DNA of 5,535 nucleotides from Spirochaetaceae bacterium. GTDB taxonomy: Bacteria > Spirochaetota > Spirochaetia > B11-G9. The notes below the pieces were generated by a model. It worked only from the letters and a program-made list of their open reading frames with translations, had not been told where the DNA came from and did not search any database. The stretch spans positions 1 to 5,535 of the forward strand of contig DAOVSY010000208.1 of the NCBI GenBank assembly GCA_030633365.1. The letters are read 5' to 3'. Shown here piece by piece: positions 5,501 through 5,535 of this stretch. The translations under genes were made by a program, and so were the position numbers. Within the stretch, counting starts at the first letter, position 1, and each line of letters begins with the position of its first letter.

Positions 5501-5535
5501 ATTGTCTCCTTTACTTTTTCAAGAAGTTTGATATC
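5497..5535 (-). CDS. C-terminal tail of an upstream gene cut by the right edge (possibly moaC)
   Basis: One minus-strand frame is open from the window edge to a TGA at 5499-5497. It encodes DIKLLEKVKETI and overlaps the MOSC start by four bases (ATGA), a classic translational-coupling arrangement. The other two frames contain stops. The MOSC ribosome binding site lies within these codons. MoaC proteins carry a similar (I/V)-(R/K)-L-(L/I/A)-(E/A)-K stretch near their C-terminus and are natural neighbours of MOSC and mog, but twelve residues are too few to decide. MoaC usually continues with GGKSG, which is absent here. Confidence 0.5.
   Translation of the reverse strand, partial: DIKLLEKVKETI

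Overview
The window is AT-rich bacterial DNA with tightly spaced genes and mostly strong AGGAG-type ribosome binding sites. It holds four complete minus-strand genes of recognisable family, one minus-strand secreted protein of unknown function, one plus-strand flavoprotein, and a gene fragment at each edge. Low GC, a leaderless-looking regulator, a small signal-peptide protein with beta-barrel-like strands, and molybdopterin genes of a type common in anaerobes together suggest an anaerobic or fermentative bacterium. A spirochaete is my best guess from the style of the secreted protein, but this is an impression rather than a demonstration.

Left part (1-1690): a minus-strand arsenate reductase / low-molecular-weight phosphatase-type gene starts at base 52 and runs off the left edge; only 17 codons are present, but they contain a complete CX5R loop. 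It is divergent from a plus-strand class I pyridine nucleotide-disulfide oxidoreductase (212-1624). Two good sigma70-type promoters lie back to back between them, with their -35 boxes only 8 bp apart. The flavoprotein keeps the redox-active cysteine pair of dihydrolipoyl dehydrogenase and mercuric reductase, but lacks the catalytic His-Glu pair of the former and the C-terminal Cys-Cys of the latter. A perfect 11-bp hairpin closes this unit and also serves the convergent argG.

Middle (1690-3965): argG (argininosuccinate synthase, arginine synthesis) stands without argH. Upstream in the same direction is a LysR-family regulator resembling ArgP/IciA in its DNA-binding domain. A perfect 16-bp inverted repeat overlaps the regulator's stop codon and abuts the putative argG promoter. 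The regulator has no visible ribosome binding site, and its best promoter would start the mRNA at or within about 2 nt of the ATG.

Right part (3965-5535): a 181-residue secreted protein has its own TATAAT box and a hairpin terminator. Beyond it is a molybdopterin cofactor cluster read leftward: the tail of an unidentified gene (possibly moaC) ends ATGA on the start of a MOSC-domain gene, which in turn overlaps a MogA/MoaB-type gene by 29 bp. MOSC and Mog domains occur as one fused protein in some bacteria. Here they are in adjacent frames, one base apart, across a run of five G.

The intergenic stretches are all under 300 bases and are described through their promoters, repeats and terminators. 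I found no tRNA, rRNA, CRISPR array or insertion sequence, and no convincing wholly new system. The most unusual points are the interlocked divergent promoters, the non-canonical flavoprotein, the split MOSC/Mog pair and the leaderless-looking regulator.
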